The notes: generated by a model not told the origin, from the sequence alone. Counted from the first letter of the stretch, positions 36,032-48,448 are shown. The stretch is 64,000 nucleotides of DNA from Kosakonia quasisacchari (GCF_004331415.1 NZ_SJOP01000003.1:124001-188000); one strand, 5' to 3'. Numbers and translations: made by a program.

Positions 36032-36877
36032 ATGGCGAAAGACTGGCTGGAACTGCGGCAACACGCGGATACGGGAATTGAAACCATCCGTGCTCATTTT
36101 GAAGGGCACGCTTACGATCCGCACTGGCACGACAGCTACCTGGTGGGCATTACGCTTTCCGGTACGCAGCAGTTTCACTGCCGACGGGAGCGTCACCGCA
36201 GCACGCCGGGCGATGCTTTTTTGCTTGAGCCGGGCGAGATCCACGATGGCGACGCCCCGGTAGAAGGCGGGTTTACCTATCTGACCTTTTACCTTGATGA
36301 CCGCTGGCTCAGCGACACGTTACGCGGCCTGTATGAATCAGTACCGTCCAGCTATTCACTGCATTTTTCCCACACTATCGCCAGGGAACCGCAACTGATT
36401 CGCGCGATTGCGCACACCTTTTACGCGCTGCACAGCGAAGAGATGCGCATTGTCCAGCAAAGCGCCATGGATGGGCTGCTCAGCCAACTTACGCACCATT
36501 GCCAGTGGCGCAAACGGCTGCCGTCGCAATTGCAAAGCACAGCCATTGCACACCGTGCGCGTGATTATCTGCATGCGCACATTGGCGATAACGTTGGCCT
36601 TTCGGATCTGGCGCGGGAAACGGGAACCGACCGTTTTACACTGACACGCTGTTTTAAACGCGAGTTCCACTTAAGCCCGCACGCCTGGCTTATCCAGTTA
36701 CGGCTTGCCACTGCGCGTTCGCAGCTGGCGAAAGGGGAGACGCCAGCAGGCGTTGCTGCCGCGCTGGGGTTTGCCGATCAAAGCCATCTTGGTCGCTGGT
36801 TTCAGCGCGCGTACCGCCTCTCGCCAGCGCACTACCGCAGGCTGTGCACAAATCTTCCAGACGACGACGGCAAATAA
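36032..36877 (+). CDS. AraC-family transcriptional regulator with N-terminal cupin domain, 281 aa
   Basis: N-terminal sensing cupin (residues about 15-90, HWHDSYLVGI, LEPGEIHDG) and two C-terminal AraC helix-turn-helix units (RDYLHAHIGDNVGLSDLARE and GVAAALGFADQSHLGRWFQR). ATG at 36032 follows GGAGGTGAT, much better than an in-frame ATG 12 codons earlier. It precedes a LysE-type exporter gene by 37 bases, a common regulator-exporter arrangement. Ligand unknown. Confidence 0.92.
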   Translation: MAKDWLELRQHADTGIETIRAHFEGHAYDPHWHDSYLVGITLSGTQQFHCRRERHRSTPGDAFLLEPGEIHDGDAPVEGGFTYLTFYLDDRWLSDTLRGLYESVPSSYSLHFSHTIAREPQLIRAIAHTFYALHSEEMRIVQQSAMDGLLSQLTHHCQWRKRLPSQLQSTAIAHRARDYLHAHIGDNVGLSDLARETGTDRFTLTRCFKREFHLSPHAWLIQLRLATARSQLAKGETPAGVAAALGFADQSHLGRWFQRAYRLSPAHYRRLCTNLPDDDGK

Positions 36878-36914
36878 CGCGACAGTTTAAGGCTCATTGA
36901 TAAGGAGCCTGCCT

Positions 36915-37520
36915 GTGAACCTGTTTTATAGCTATCTGCCGTTTTTACTCTTCGCCTTTGTGGCGTCAATTACCCCCGGCCCAACCAACATTTTGATTCT
37001 GACCAGCAGCCAGCGCTTCGGTATCAAAGCGACATTGCCTGCGGTGGTGAGCGCCTGCGTGGCGGCCAGCATGATTGTATTTGTTTCCGGCGTGGGAGCG
37101 GGCGAAGTGTTGCGCAGTTACCCGCTGGTGCGCGAGATGATGAGCTGGGCGGGCGCGTTGTGGTTAAGCTGGCTGAGCTGGCAATTGTTTAGCGCACCTG
37201 CCGCAGATTTGCAGAGCGAAGCGCAGCGACCCTTTAGCGGCCGTGCAGCGGCGCTGTTGCAACTGATTAACCCAAAAACCTGGATGATGGCGTTGGCAGT
37301 GGTCAGCCTGTTTGCTCCGCACGGTGCGCATCCACTGCGCGAAGTGTCACTGATGTCGCTGTGGTTTTTGCTGATCTCATTGCTGTGCCTGAGCGCATGG
37401 ACGCTGCTCGGCAAGGCGGTCAACCGGCTGTTTCGCACCACCACATCGCTGCTCTGGTTTCAGCGAGTGATGGCATTGTGCCTGTTGCTTTCCGCCTGGG
37501 CGGGTTTTTTGGAGGCTTAA
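36915..37520 (+). CDS. LysE/RhtB-family amino-acid or metabolite exporter, 201 aa
   Basis: Six hydrophobic helices with the LysE family landmark [10 protein letters not shown] near the start and [11 protein letters not shown] in the middle. GTG at 36915, 8 bases after AAGGAG, is preferred over an upstream TTG. Probably co-transcribed with and controlled by the AraC-type gene just upstream. Its stop overlaps the convergent yjdC gene by 4 bases. Substrate unknown; many relatives export homoserine, threonine, arginine or leucine. Confidence 0.88.
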   Translation: MNLFYSYLPFLLFAFVASITPGPTNILILTSSQRFGIKATLPAVVSACVAASMIVFVSGVGAGEVLRSYPLVREMMSWAGALWLSWLSWQLFSAPAADLQSEAQRPFSGRAAALLQLINPKTWMMALAVVSLFAPHGAHPLREVSLMSLWFLLISLLCLSAWTLLGKAVNRLFRTTTSLLWFQRVMALCLLLSAWAGFLEA

Positions 37521-38092
37521 GTCAGCGCGCCGCCCTGGCGGCAGCGGGCAAAACGCAAAATATCTTCCGCCAGCCGTTGCGCGGTATCGACATCGGCCTG
37601 GCTGCGGTTAACCAGCATCCGGCTCAGGCAACCCTCCAGCACCAGTTCCATCTGCTTCGCCACCATCGCCGGATCGTCCACTTCTAACTGCGTCAGCAAC
37701 TGATGCGAGAAGTCATGTGCGTCGCGCTTTTGCTGGTCCGCCAGTTGGTGAATCGGATGCGCAGGATCCGGGAAGAAGGCGCAGGCGGCAATAAACAAGC
37801 AACCCGGATAGCGGTTATTGCTGACGCACTCGGTTAGCGCGCCGTAGCGAGCCAGCAGTTTTTGCTCATTGCTGAGCGTTTCGTCTAACAGCAGTTGCCT
37901 GCGCCAGATATCCACCTGCTGGCTGAGATAACGCAGCGCGTCATACAGCAGCGCCTCTTTGTCTGGCCAGAAACGGCGGAACTCATCGATGGGATAGTCG
38001 ATGCGCTCGGCAACCATTTCAAGAGTGGTGTCCGCAATCCCTCTTAATTCAAGTAATTGCAAAGTTTGACTCAAAACGTCTTCGCGTTGCAC
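37517..38092 (-). CDS. yjdC: TetR-like transcriptional regulator YjdC, 191 aa
   Basis: N-terminal TetR helix-turn-helix with [21 protein letters not shown] and a conserved C-terminal [23 protein letters not shown] at 38092 follows CGGAGGATATCACC and gives exactly the E. coli YjdC length. Lies upstream of nothing on its own strand, divergent from no gene; target unknown. Confidence 0.92.
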   Translation of the reverse strand: MQREDVLSQTLQLLELRGIADTTLEMVAERIDYPIDEFRRFWPDKEALLYDALRYLSQQVDIWRRQLLLDETLSNEQKLLARYGALTECVSNNRYPGCLFIAACAFFPDPAHPIHQLADQQKRDAHDFSHQLLTQLEVDDPAMVAKQMELVLEGCLSRMLVNRSQADVDTAQRLAEDILRFARCRQGGALT

Positions 38093-38139
38093 GGTGATAT
38101 CCTCCGTTATCTGAAGCTCATTCCCCCACAAAGTGTTGT

Positions 38140-39834
38140 TTATGGGGCGCGATTGCGCAAATGCGCGGCGAACGCAGCGGCGTCCATAAACCCGGTCACC
38201 CGGGCTGCCGGTTGCTCATGGCCTTGCGCGTCGAAAAACAGAATCGTTGGCAGACCCAGCGCATTGAGATGGCGCAACAGCGCGGCATCCTGCGCATTGT
38301 TGGCCGTTACGTTGGCCTGCAATAACACGGTATCTTTCAGCGCCGCCTGTACGCTCGCGTCGCTAAAGGTGTACTTCTCAAACTCTTTACACGCCACGCA
38401 CCAGTCGGCGTAGAGATCCAGCATCACCGGACGACCGTTGGCCTGCGCCAGTACCTGGTTCAGGTCGTCGACGGTTGAAATAGGGGTAAACGCCAGCGGC
38501 GAATGCGTCTGCGCGGTGGGGGCACCAAACGCCCAATCCTGTAACGGACGCGCGCAGACCAGCGCCGCGCCGAGCAGCGCGATTTGCAGCACGCGGATAA
38601 ATGCGCGTTTCGCACCCAGGCTGGTGATAAATGCCCAGCCGAAAAACGCCACGCCGAGCAGCGACCACAGTCGCAGCCCCCACGCTTCACCGAGCACGCG
38701 CTCCAGCAGAAAGACCGGCAAGGCGAGGATCACAAAGCCAAAAGCGGTTTTGACCTGCTCCATCCACGGCCCGCTTTTTGGTAGCAGACGATTGCCAAAC
38801 ACAGTCACGAGGATCAGCGGCAAGCCCATGCCCAGCGCGTAAAGATAGAGCGTGCCGCCGCCGAGCCACAGGTTACCGCTTTGCGCAATATAGAGCAGGA
38901 TCGCGCTTAATGGCGCAGTGGTGCAGGGCGAACAAATCAACCCGGCTATTGCACCCATGGCAAATACCCCGCCCACGGAGCCGCCCTGCTGGCGGTTGCT
39001 CCACAGGGTTAAACGGGTTTGCAGCGCAGAAGGAAGCTGTAAGTTAAACAGGCCGAACATCGACAGCGCCAGCAGGGTGAACAGCACCGACAAGCCAATC
39101 AGCACATACGGATGTTGTAGCGCCGCCTGGAATGATAAGCCCGCCGCCGCGACTACCAACCCCAGCGCCGTATAGGTGAGCGCCATCCCTTGCACGTAGA
39201 TAAACGCCAGCAGCAGCGCGCGCGGTGTGGCAAGACGCTGTTTCCCGCCAAGCACAATGCCGGAAATCAGCGGGTACATTGGCAGCACACAAGGCGTAAA
39301 CGCGATGCCGATGCCGATCAACAGTGCCCACAGGGCAGAGAAGGGGAGCTGGTTTTCCGTCGTTTCCTGCGTTGCGGCTGGTGGCGCATTTACCGGTGTA
39401 GCCGCCGCCGCGACTTCCATCAGCGGCACCACTTTGGTCTCAGGCGGGTAACAGAACCCGGCATCGGCGCAGCCCTGATAGGTGACGGTCAGCGTCGCGC
39501 CTTTTGCCGCCGCGTTGATATCGAGCGGCAGGTTCAGGCGCTTGCGGTAGATTTCCGTTTTGCCGTAGAACTCATCTTCGTGCATCTCCCCTTTTGGCAG
39601 CGTTAACGCGCCAAGGGTTGCTTGCGTCGGGGTGACGCGAATTTGCTGGCGATAAAGGTAGTAACCTTCTTTAACTTGCCAGTTGAGCGTTAAATCATGC
39701 TGATGTTGCTGAAAATCAAAGGTAAACGCCTGGTCGGCGGGCACAAAACTGGAGCGACCGGGCGCGTCGAATAAGCCCGCAAAAGCGGATGTGCTGCACA
39801 GCAGCAGGATCAGCGTAAAGATGCGTTGAGCCAT
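38140..39834 (-). CDS. dsbD: Thiol:disulfide interchange protein DsbD, 564 aa
   Basis: Moves reducing power from cytoplasmic thioredoxin to periplasmic DsbC/DsbG/CcmG. Signal peptide [19 protein letters not shown]; alpha domain with [11 protein letters not shown]; eight-helix beta domain with paired cysteines in FTPCVLPM and CSPCTTAP; C-terminal thioredoxin-like gamma domain with WCVACK. All catalytic cysteines present. Start overlaps the end of cutA by 25 bases, as in E. coli. Confidence 0.97.
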   Translation of the reverse strand: MAQRIFTLILLLCSTSAFAGLFDAPGRSSFVPADQAFTFDFQQHQHDLTLNWQVKEGYYLYRQQIRVTPTQATLGALTLPKGEMHEDEFYGKTEIYRKRLNLPLDINAAAKGATLTVTYQGCADAGFCYPPETKVVPLMEVAAAATPVNAPPAATQETTENQLPFSALWALLIGIGIAFTPCVLPMYPLISGIVLGGKQRLATPRALLLAFIYVQGMALTYTALGLVVAAAGLSFQAALQHPYVLIGLSVLFTLLALSMFGLFNLQLPSALQTRLTLWSNRQQGGSVGGVFAMGAIAGLICSPCTTAPLSAILLYIAQSGNLWLGGGTLYLYALGMGLPLILVTVFGNRLLPKSGPWMEQVKTAFGFVILALPVFLLERVLGEAWGLRLWSLLGVAFFGWAFITSLGAKRAFIRVLQIALLGAALVCARPLQDWAFGAPTAQTHSPLAFTPISTVDDLNQVLAQANGRPVMLDLYADWCVACKEFEKYTFSDASVQAALKDTVLLQANVTANNAQDAALLRHLNALGLPTILFFDAQGHEQPAARVTGFMDAAAFAAHLRNRAP

Positions 39835-40133
39835 GAGAGGTAATCGTAATCTCCGTGGGTGACGGGTAAAGCCAGTAATTCCGGGGTTTGGTAAGGATGG
39901 TGCGATTTGATGCTCGCGAAGAGGTCTTCGAGATGTGCGACGTCGGTTTTAAGCAGCAGTTGCACCTCATACTCTTGTTCGAGTTTGCCTTCCCAGTAAT
40001 AGAGCGAGGTCGCGCCCGGCAAAAGGGTGACACAGGCAGCGAGCTTTTCTGCCAGCACTTTGGCCGCCAAATCCTGGGCGGTGGCTTCATCCGGGGCGGT
40101 GCAGAGTACAACAACGGCGTCAGGCGTGTTCAT
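39810..40133 (-). CDS. cutA: Divalent cation tolerance protein CutA, 107 aa
   Basis: PII-like trimeric protein; [20 protein letters not shown] and [32 protein letters not shown] are the family core. ATG at 40133, 6 bases after GAGG. Upstream partner of dsbD in one transcript. Affects copper tolerance in E. coli by an unclear mechanism. Confidence 0.95.
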   Translation of the reverse strand: MNTPDAVVVLCTAPDEATAQDLAAKVLAEKLAACVTLLPGATSLYYWEGKLEQEYEVQLLLKTDVAHLEDLFASIKSHHPYQTPELLALPVTHGDYDYLSWLNASLR

Positions 40134-40217
40134 CGTCAACCTCGTAAGCGCGAAAGCAACGACTATACCACGCGAAGTGAGAGGATCGGGCCGCCGGGCG
40201 ACCCGATTTTAAGACCT

Positions 40218-41519
40218 TTACAACAAGATACCGCCGAAGACAAAGCCCAGCATGACGCACAGGGCAATGGCGATCACGCCGGGAACGAGGAACGCATGGT
40301 TAAAAACAAATTTGCCGATGCGCGTTGAACCGGTGTCATCCATTTCGACCGCCGCCAGCAGGGTTGGGTAGGTTGGCAGCACAAACAGCGCGGAAACGGC
40401 GGCAAACGACGCAATTGCCGTCAGTGGGGTGACGCCGAGCAGCAGCGCGGCGGGCATCAGCGCTTTGGTGGTCGCGGCTTGTGAATAAAGCAGCGTTGCG
40501 GCGAAGAACAGCACCACCGCCAGCAGCCACGGGTAGCTATGCAGCAGATCGCCCGCGACTATCTGGATATCTTCAATATGGTGTTTCACGAAGGTGTCGC
40601 CGAGCCACGCCACGCCGAGCACACAGATACAGGCGCTCATGCCGGATTTGAAGGTGCTGGCGTTAAGGATCTCGCCGGTGTCGATTTTACAGGTCAGGCA
40701 AATCAGCGTGGCGATAGTCAGCATAAACACCACAATCGCTTCGTTACGCGGCAGTACCGGATTGGTGATTAACCCAACGGTAGGGCTGATAGCGGTGGCG
40801 TAAAGCATTACGGCGACAATGCCAACCAGGAACAGCAGCACCGAGCGTTTGGCATGCGGCTTCATCGCAAAAACCTGGCTGCCGCGCAGCTTCACTTCAC
40901 CTTTTGCCAGGCGCTCCTGGTACACCGGATCATCTTTCAGCTCGCAGCCGAGGAAGTTACAGACTACCGCCGTCAACATGACGGCAATCAGCGTCACCGG
41001 AATACAGATAGCCAGCAGCGTCAGGTAGCTGACGCCAAGCGGTTCGAGGATGCCTGCAAAAAAGACCACCGCAGCAGAAATGGGCGACGCGGTGATGGCG
41101 ATTTGCGACGCGACCACGGCAATCGACAGTGGGCGCGACGGGCGAATGCCTTGCTCTTTCGCCACTTCTGTAATGACTGGCAGCGTGGAAAACGCGGTGT
41201 GTCCGGTGCCGGCGAGTATGGTCATAAACCAGGTGACCAGCGGCGCGAGAAAGGTGATGTACTTCGGATGGCGGCGCAGCATTTTTTCCGCCAGGCTCAC
41301 CAGATAATCCATCCCGCCCGCTACCTGCATGGCGGCGATAGCGGCGATGACCGCCATAATAATTTCTATGACATCGAAGGGAATCGCCCCGGGTTTGATT
41401 TGAAAGAAAAGGGTCAGAACCAGTACACCAAGGCCACCGGCAAAACCAATGCCGATGCCGCCTAATCTGGCACCCAGGTAGATAGCAATCAGGACGAGGA
41501 CAAGCTCTGCAGCAAACAT
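40218..41519 (-). CDS. dcuA: Anaerobic C4-dicarboxylate transporter DcuA, 433 aa
   Basis: Fumarate/succinate antiporter and aspartate importer of the inner membrane, about ten or more helices; MFAAELVLVLIAIYLGARLGGIGIG at the start and GTGHTAFSTLPVI are family landmarks. Placed just downstream of aspA as in E. coli, with a terminator between them, so it is read both from aspA read-through and from its own promoter. Supplies substrate to AspA and fumarate to the frd enzyme encoded further along. Confidence 0.97.
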   Translation of the reverse strand: MFAAELVLVLIAIYLGARLGGIGIGFAGGLGVLVLTLFFQIKPGAIPFDVIEIIMAVIAAIAAMQVAGGMDYLVSLAEKMLRRHPKYITFLAPLVTWFMTILAGTGHTAFSTLPVITEVAKEQGIRPSRPLSIAVVASQIAITASPISAAVVFFAGILEPLGVSYLTLLAICIPVTLIAVMLTAVVCNFLGCELKDDPVYQERLAKGEVKLRGSQVFAMKPHAKRSVLLFLVGIVAVMLYATAISPTVGLITNPVLPRNEAIVVFMLTIATLICLTCKIDTGEILNASTFKSGMSACICVLGVAWLGDTFVKHHIEDIQIVAGDLLHSYPWLLAVVLFFAATLLYSQAATTKALMPAALLLGVTPLTAIASFAAVSALFVLPTYPTLLAAVEMDDTGSTRIGKFVFNHAFLVPGVIAIALCVMLGFVFGGILL

Positions 41520-41581
41520 AGTTGGCTTCCTTGTTTAACTAAGTGATATCGAATTGTTATATTTTGGTAACCATCCAAAAG

Positions 41582-41612
41582 AAAAAGGCACGTCACTCAG
41601 GACGTGCCTTTT
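41582..41612. terminator. Terminator between aspA and dcuA
   Basis: GGCACGTC-6-GACGTGCC flanked by an A-run on one side and TTTT on the other, 20 bases after the aspA stop; works on the minus strand and is symmetrical. Confidence 0.85.
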
Positions 41613-41631
41613 GTCTTTCTAACCGTCGGAA

Positions 41632-43068
41632 TTACTGTTCGCTTTCATCGGTATAACGCTTCGCTTTATAAGCCGGGTGCATCAGGTTTTGCGCAGAGAA
41701 GATGTCATCCAGCTCCGTTTCCGTCAGCAGGCCGCGTTCCAGCACCACTTCACGCACGCTCTTACCGGTTTCGGCGCAAATCTTGCCAACGATGTCACCG
41801 TTGTGGTGGCCGATAAACGGATTGAGGTAGGTGACGATGCCGATGGAGTTGTAGACGTAGCCTTCGCATACTTCTTTGTTGGCGGTAATGCCGTTGATGC
41901 ATTTTTCCAGCAGGTTGTAGCAGGCGTTGGTCAGAATATGTACCGACTCAAACATCGCCTGGCCAATCACCGGCTCCATCACGTTCAACTGCAGCTGACC
42001 CGCTTCGGATGCCATGGTGACGGTGGTGTCGTTGCCGATCACTTTAAAGCACACCTGGTTCACTACTTCCGGCACCACCGGGTTCACTTTCGCTGGCATG
42101 ATGGACGAACCCGCCTGCAACTCCGGCAAGTTGATCTCATTCAGCCCGGCGCGCGGCCCGGAGGAGAGCAGGCGCAGGTCGTTACAGATTTTAGAGAGTT
42201 TCACTGCCAGGCGTTTCAGTGAGCTGTGCACCATTACATAGGCACCGCAGTCGGAGGTCGCTTCAATCAGGTCTTCCGCCGGAACCACCGGCAGGTTGCT
42301 CACTTCCGCCAGTTTTTGTACGGCCAGTTGCTGGTAGCCGTCCGGGGTATTGAGACGCGTACCGATTGCCGTTGCGCCAAGGTTCACTTCCAGCAGCAGC
42401 TCGGCGGTACGCAGCAGGTTTTTGGTTTCTTCATTCAGCAGCACGTTGAAAGCGTGGAACTCCTGACCAAGGGTCATTGGCACCGCGTCCTGCAACTGGG
42501 TGCGGCCCATTTTCAGGATATCCTTGAACTCTACGGCTTTGTTTTCGAAGCCTTCGCCGAGCTGTTTGATGGCATCAACCAGTTTTACGATGGAGGCGTA
42601 CACCGCGATACGGAACCCGGTCGGGTAGGCGTCGTTGGTGGACTGGCATTTGTTAACATGATCGTTGGGGTTGAGGAACTGGTATTCACCTTTTTGGTGG
42701 CCCATCAGTTCAAGACCGATGTTCGCCAGCACTTCGTTGGTGTTCATGTTCACGGAGGTGCCTGCACCGCCCTGATAAACGTCTACCGGGAACTGGTCCA
42801 TGCATTTGCCATTGTTGAGGACCTCATCACATGCGGCAACGATAGTGTTGGCGATATTTTTCGGGATGGTTTGCAGCTCTTTGTTCGCCAGTGCTGCCGC
42901 CTTTTTCACCATCACCATGCCACGGACAAACTCAGGAATGTCGCTGATTTTGCTGTTGCTGATATAAAAGTTTTCAATCGCTCTCAGAGTATGCACGCCG
43001 TAGTAGGCATCCGCTGGCACTTCCCTGGTACCTAACAAGTCTTCTTCGATACGAATGTTGTTTAACAT
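41632..43068 (-). CDS. aspA: Aspartate ammonia-lyase AspA, 478 aa
   Basis: Converts aspartate to fumarate and ammonia. Fumarase/aspartase superfamily signature [11 protein letters not shown], plus [10 protein letters not shown] and [12 protein letters not shown] at 43068 gives [20 protein letters not shown] and the E. coli length of 478. The product feeds DcuA exchange and fumarate respiration. A CRP-like site lies upstream. Confidence 0.98.
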   Translation of the reverse strand: MLNNIRIEEDLLGTREVPADAYYGVHTLRAIENFYISNSKISDIPEFVRGMVMVKKAAALANKELQTIPKNIANTIVAACDEVLNNGKCMDQFPVDVYQGGAGTSVNMNTNEVLANIGLELMGHQKGEYQFLNPNDHVNKCQSTNDAYPTGFRIAVYASIVKLVDAIKQLGEGFENKAVEFKDILKMGRTQLQDAVPMTLGQEFHAFNVLLNEETKNLLRTAELLLEVNLGATAIGTRLNTPDGYQQLAVQKLAEVSNLPVVPAEDLIEATSDCGAYVMVHSSLKRLAVKLSKICNDLRLLSSGPRAGLNEINLPELQAGSSIMPAKVNPVVPEVVNQVCFKVIGNDTTVTMASEAGQLQLNVMEPVIGQAMFESVHILTNACYNLLEKCINGITANKEVCEGYVYNSIGIVTYLNPFIGHHNGDIVGKICAETGKSVREVVLERGLLTETELDDIFSAQNLMHPAYKAKRYTDESEQ

Positions 43069-43254
43069 GTGAACCTTCTTTTTCAAGCTACGAATGAATA
43101 CACCAAACACACAATATTAATGTGGTTATGTGTCTTTTTCGACCGACGATTATCCCCTTAATCGGCCGGATGACTGAAATTATATGCTGAAGGAGAGGAA
43201 ATGCCGTAATCGGGATCACTTATTATCCCCGTCAATGCATCATAATTAATAATA

Positions 43255-43270
43255 TGTGAAATAAGTCACC
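43255..43270. promoter_or_regulatory. CRP-like site between aspA and fxsA
   Basis: TGTGAAATAAGTCACC has one perfect half-site and one with a single mismatch. It is 187 bases before aspA and 136 before fxsA; aspA is CRP-activated in E. coli. Confidence 0.55.
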
Positions 43271-43364
43271 GCTTCGTAACAGACAAAAATTTACAACCGC
43301 CGCGAAATTGAATTTTCCGCATTTGCCACCATTTGGTAGGGATGCGATTTGCAAACCCATTTCG

Positions 43365-43386
43365 ACAGACGCTCTGAAGCGTCTGT
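43365..43386 (+). promoter_or_regulatory. Hairpin in the fxsA leader
   Basis: ACAGACGC-TCTGAA-GCGTCTGT forms an 8-bp stem that ends 8 bases before the AGGAG of fxsA. It may influence fxsA translation or end a short leader RNA, although the following T-run is poor. Confidence 0.45.
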
Positions 43387-43405
43387 TCATTGACAGGAGA
43401 AGCCA

Positions 43406-43876
43406 GTGCGCTGGATACCGTTTATTGCCGTCTTTTTATATGTTTACATCGAGATCTCGATCTTTATTCAAGTCGCGCATGTTTTTGGCGTGCTGATGAC
43501 ACTGATTTTGGTGATCTTCACCTCGGTGATTGGCATGTCGCTGGTGCGTAACCAGGGATTTAAGAACTTTTTGCTGATGCAGCAGAAAATGGCGGCGGGC
43601 GAAAGCCCGGCTGCGGAGATGATCAAAAGCGTGTCGCTGATTATCGCCGGGCTGCTGTTGGTGCTACCGGGTTTCTTTACCGACTTCCTTGGTCTGTTGT
43701 TACTGTTGCCACCGGTGCAAAAACATCTGACGCTGAAATTGATGCCGCATTTACGTTTTTCCCGCATGCCGGGCGGCGGGCCTGGTGCAGGCGGTACTGA
43801 CGGGCAGACATTTGAGGGTGAATATCAACGCAAAGATAATCAGCGCGATCGCCTGGATAACAAAGACGATCGCTAA
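43406..43876 (+). CDS. fxsA: FxsA membrane protein (suppressor of F exclusion of phage T7), 156 aa
   Basis: Starts MRWIPFIAVFLYVYIEI behind CAGGAG; two to four hydrophobic segments (IIAGLLLVLPGFFTDFLGLLLLLPPV) and a hydrophilic Gly/Asp-rich tail. Overproduction in E. coli lets T7 grow in F-plasmid cells; normal role unknown. Divergent from aspA; followed by a strong terminator. Confidence 0.95.
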   Translation: MRWIPFIAVFLYVYIEISIFIQVAHVFGVLMTLILVIFTSVIGMSLVRNQGFKNFLLMQQKMAAGESPAAEMIKSVSLIIAGLLLVLPGFFTDFLGLLLLLPPVQKHLTLKLMPHLRFSRMPGGGPGAGGTDGQTFEGEYQRKDNQRDRLDNKDDR

Positions 43877-43884
43877 TTTCTGAC

Positions 43885-43909
43885 GCCCGGCAATGCCGGG
43901 CTTCTTTTT
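43885..43909 (+). terminator. Terminator of fxsA
   Basis: GCCCGGC-AAT-GCCGGGC followed by TTCTTTTT, 9 bases after the fxsA stop, ending at the convergent yjeH gene. Confidence 0.9.
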
Positions 43910-45164
43910 ATAGCTGGGTGGAATGAAGTGAGGTTGTGCGGCGCTTTGGCAGCAGCAACCACAATGCGAACAGCATGAAAATCGCGTAAAGACTCTTCCA
44001 GCCGGGGATCACCAACAGCAGCAAACATAGTGCACTTCCGAGTACTGCCAGCGCTTTAAATCGCCCCTTCAGCAAGCGGCAGCCCGCCAGCATGCACAGC
44101 AGATAAATCATGATGAAAATACCGTTCGCGTAGATGATCAGCGTATCAAGATTAACGCTGAAGGCGTAAATCGCGAGGGTGCAGAATATGCAGCAGATAA
44201 TCACTGCGTTCAGGGCATTCAAGGGCAGTTGGCGTTTGGAGAGCTTTGCCAGCGCGCTCTCCGGTTTGTATGCTGCCTGCGACCACACCAGCCGGGCAAA
44301 ACTCTGGATATAGATGTTCAGACTGGCGAAACAGGCCAGATAGCCAATAATGCAGGCAATCCACAGAGCTTGTTTACCAAACAGCTCGACGACAATCACC
44401 GGCAACGACGTCGCTGCGCCCTGAGTGCGCCAGACATCGAAATGCAGCACCACAACAGTACAGGCCCAGTAAACTGAGCCCGCGATCAACAGACCAATCA
44501 TCAACGCGCGGGGGAAATCCCGCTCGGGGTTTTTGAATTCAGAGGCCAGATGGGCAAAGGCTTCAAGCCCGACGAAACACCAGAACATCACCGCCAGCGA
44601 AGCTGACATTGCCGAAACGGGCACCTGCGAAATCGGCGGAAAGGGAATATCGCTCAAGCGAATGCCGCCGCGCCACCAGATAGCCACAATTAATGCCACG
44701 ATCAGCCCGGCGATAATCGATTGCAGATTCGCGCTGGAACCTGCGCCGCGCGTACCCAGCAACCAAATCAGCGCCAGCGTACCCAGCTCAGCCATCAATA
44801 ATTGTGGCCCCTGCCAGCCAAACATGCCTTGCCAGAAACCAGCGGCAATGTGCAGCGCGGCGGGCAATCCAACTGGGATAACAGAGAGAAACAACCAGCC
44901 CGTTACGCGTTCAAGACGCGGGCCGAAGGCCATACCGACGAAATACGCCACGCCGCCCGCGCTGGGAAAGTGACGGCCCAGCACGGCAAAGACAATGGCT
45001 ACCGGGAACACGAGCACGATCAGTAACGGCCATGCCCACAGGCTGCTGTTACCCGCCGCCAGTGCGGCCAGCGCCGGAACGGCGAACACGCCGGTACCCA
45101 GTAAGGAGGTGGAAAGTAACCCAATGCCCTGGGCTAGCCCCAGCTCTTGTTTTAATCCGCTCAT
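43908..45164 (-). CDS. yjeH: L-methionine/branched-chain amino acid exporter YjeH, 418 aa
   Basis: APC-superfamily transporter with about twelve helices; MSGLKQELGLAQGIGLLSTSLLGTGVF at the start is the usual APC first-helix motif. ATG at 45164 yields the E. coli length of 418; an upstream in-frame start adds a non-conserved tail. Exports methionine and branched-chain amino acids in E. coli. Confidence 0.93.
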   Translation of the reverse strand: MSGLKQELGLAQGIGLLSTSLLGTGVFAVPALAALAAGNSSLWAWPLLIVLVFPVAIVFAVLGRHFPSAGGVAYFVGMAFGPRLERVTGWLFLSVIPVGLPAALHIAAGFWQGMFGWQGPQLLMAELGTLALIWLLGTRGAGSSANLQSIIAGLIVALIVAIWWRGGIRLSDIPFPPISQVPVSAMSASLAVMFWCFVGLEAFAHLASEFKNPERDFPRALMIGLLIAGSVYWACTVVVLHFDVWRTQGAATSLPVIVVELFGKQALWIACIIGYLACFASLNIYIQSFARLVWSQAAYKPESALAKLSKRQLPLNALNAVIICCIFCTLAIYAFSVNLDTLIIYANGIFIMIYLLCMLAGCRLLKGRFKALAVLGSALCLLLLVIPGWKSLYAIFMLFALWLLLPKRRTTSLHSTQL

Positions 45165-45266
45165 TGTCTTTTGTCTGCTTATCGTCAGGAGCGTCGATGT
45201 TATCACAATCAGTTTTACTGATGGCTGCTGCAGCCCTGCCGGCAATGCTGGCTTATGGACGGATAA

Positions 45267-45698
<432 letters not shown>

Positions 45699-45726
45699 CA
45701 GCGCGCGCGAACCTGAACGAATTTAA

Positions 45727-47385
<1,659 letters not shown>

Positions 47386-47430
47386 TCGCTGCCGAACGCG
47401 CGTTCAGGGCAACCTGGCGTGAGTTCAACG

Positions 47431-47462
47431 AAAAAGAGCGGGCTTCGGCACGCTCTTTTTTT
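47431..47462 (+). terminator. Terminator of groESL
   Basis: AAAAAGAGCG and CGCTCTTTTT arms around a GC/TTCG loop, followed by further T residues, 45 bases after groL. Confidence 0.9.
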
Positions 47463-47536
47463 ATTGTTAACTGAACACCACGTGCTGCGGACGCGCTCAT
47501 CATCAGATCATGGTTCAGCCGTATTGTTTTTGGATT

Positions 47537-47734
47537 TTAACGAGCTGGACAGGCACCTTTTAAGGCCGTTGGTACCCTTTTTCGTGGCGTAATCGCTGCC
47601 GCTTTCAGTGAGGTTGGATTTTTACACTTCGCGCCAGCCCTTTTTTCACTATTTTCCCCAATTTGTGCGGCCTGAGATGGCGGCATTTTTCTTTTGGTCA
47701 TCTTTTTAGTATAAGGTTTACACACGGGCGACAT
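47537..47734 (-). CDS. Candidate small basic protein, 65 aa
   Basis: An uninterrupted frame starting MSPVCKPYTKKMTKRKM and ending LKGACPAR, rich in Lys, Arg, Pro and Ala, with no membrane segment. It lies in the otherwise empty interval between the groL terminator and yjeI on the strand opposite to both, so it is not the shadow of a known gene. Ribosome-binding site poor. No family recognised. Could be a genuine small protein or chance. Confidence 0.3.
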   Translation of the reverse strand: MSPVCKPYTKKMTKRKMPPSQAAQIGENSEKRAGAKCKNPTSLKAAAITPRKRVPTALKGACPAR

Positions 47735-47764
47735 GCGTCCAGCTCATTGATTATGGGGAATAAC

Positions 47765-48118
47765 ATGTACGTAAAACATTTAGCAGGGATTATTGGCGCC
47801 TCGCTGTTGCTGGCAGGGTGTAGCAGCAGCAATGAATTGACCACCGGCGGGCAGAGCGTTCGCTTCGTCGAGGAGAAACCCGCAGCATCCTGCCAATATC
47901 TCGGCACCGCCACGGGTTCGCAGAGCAACTGGCTCTCTGGCCAACATGGTGAGGAAGGTGGTTCGTTACGCGGCGCGGCGAATGCGTTGCGTAACCAGGC
48001 GGCAGCAATGGGGGGTAACGTGTTGTACAGCGTCTCCAGCCCAACACAAGGCTTCTTATCCAGCCTCGTGCCGACTGCCAGTGAAATGAATGCGCAAGTG
48101 TATAAATGCCCGAATTGA
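47765..48118 (+). CDS. yjeI: YjeI family (DUF4156) lipoprotein, 117 aa
   Basis: Lipoprotein signal MYVKHLAGIIGASLLLAGC with lipidated Cys19, then a small domain with a cysteine pair (ASCQYLG and VYKCPN). ATG at 47765 follows GGGGA and gives the E. coli length. Function unknown; outer-membrane anchoring is likely because Ser follows the Cys. Confidence 0.92.
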   Translation: MYVKHLAGIIGASLLLAGCSSSNELTTGGQSVRFVEEKPAASCQYLGTATGSQSNWLSGQHGEEGGSLRGAANALRNQAAAMGGNVLYSVSSPTQGFLSSLVPTASEMNAQVYKCPN

Positions 48119-48347
48119 TAAGTTTACTGCCCCGCCAGTAATGGCGGGCGCGTCACTGCTGCAACATTACCTCTCTTTAATTCTCATTGAGTTAGTATTA
48201 CTTTTTTATTATGCGTAAGCGTGAATATAATTCCTCTGCTAATTAATCGTTACTAACGACCTGAATATTAAGATTTCTTAATATTTATCTAATGTGATTA
48301 TATTCACAGGTTTGGATATATTCTTTACCCAAAAATGCATTCGTGAC

Positions 48348-48374
48348 TAAAGTAATATTACGAACTGCCGATAC
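48348..48374 (+). promoter_or_regulatory. Sigma-28 (FliA) promoter of the chemoreceptor gene
   Basis: TAAAGTAA, 11 bases, GCCGATAC: the -35 and -10 boxes match the flagellar sigma-28 consensus (TAAAGTTT-N11-GCCGATAA) at exact spacing, about 75 bases before the start. Confidence 0.88.
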
Positions 48375-48448
48375 TGACCTCAGGAGAAAAACGAGGGACT
48401 GTGTAATCTAACAATATATTTTATGCATGATGGTGTCGGGAGTTAATA

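Noticed and set aside
40185..40210. ATCGGG/CCCGAT hairpin with TTTT between cutA and dcuA
   Set aside because: The T-run is on the plus strand, but both neighbours are minus-strand genes; not a convincing terminator of either.
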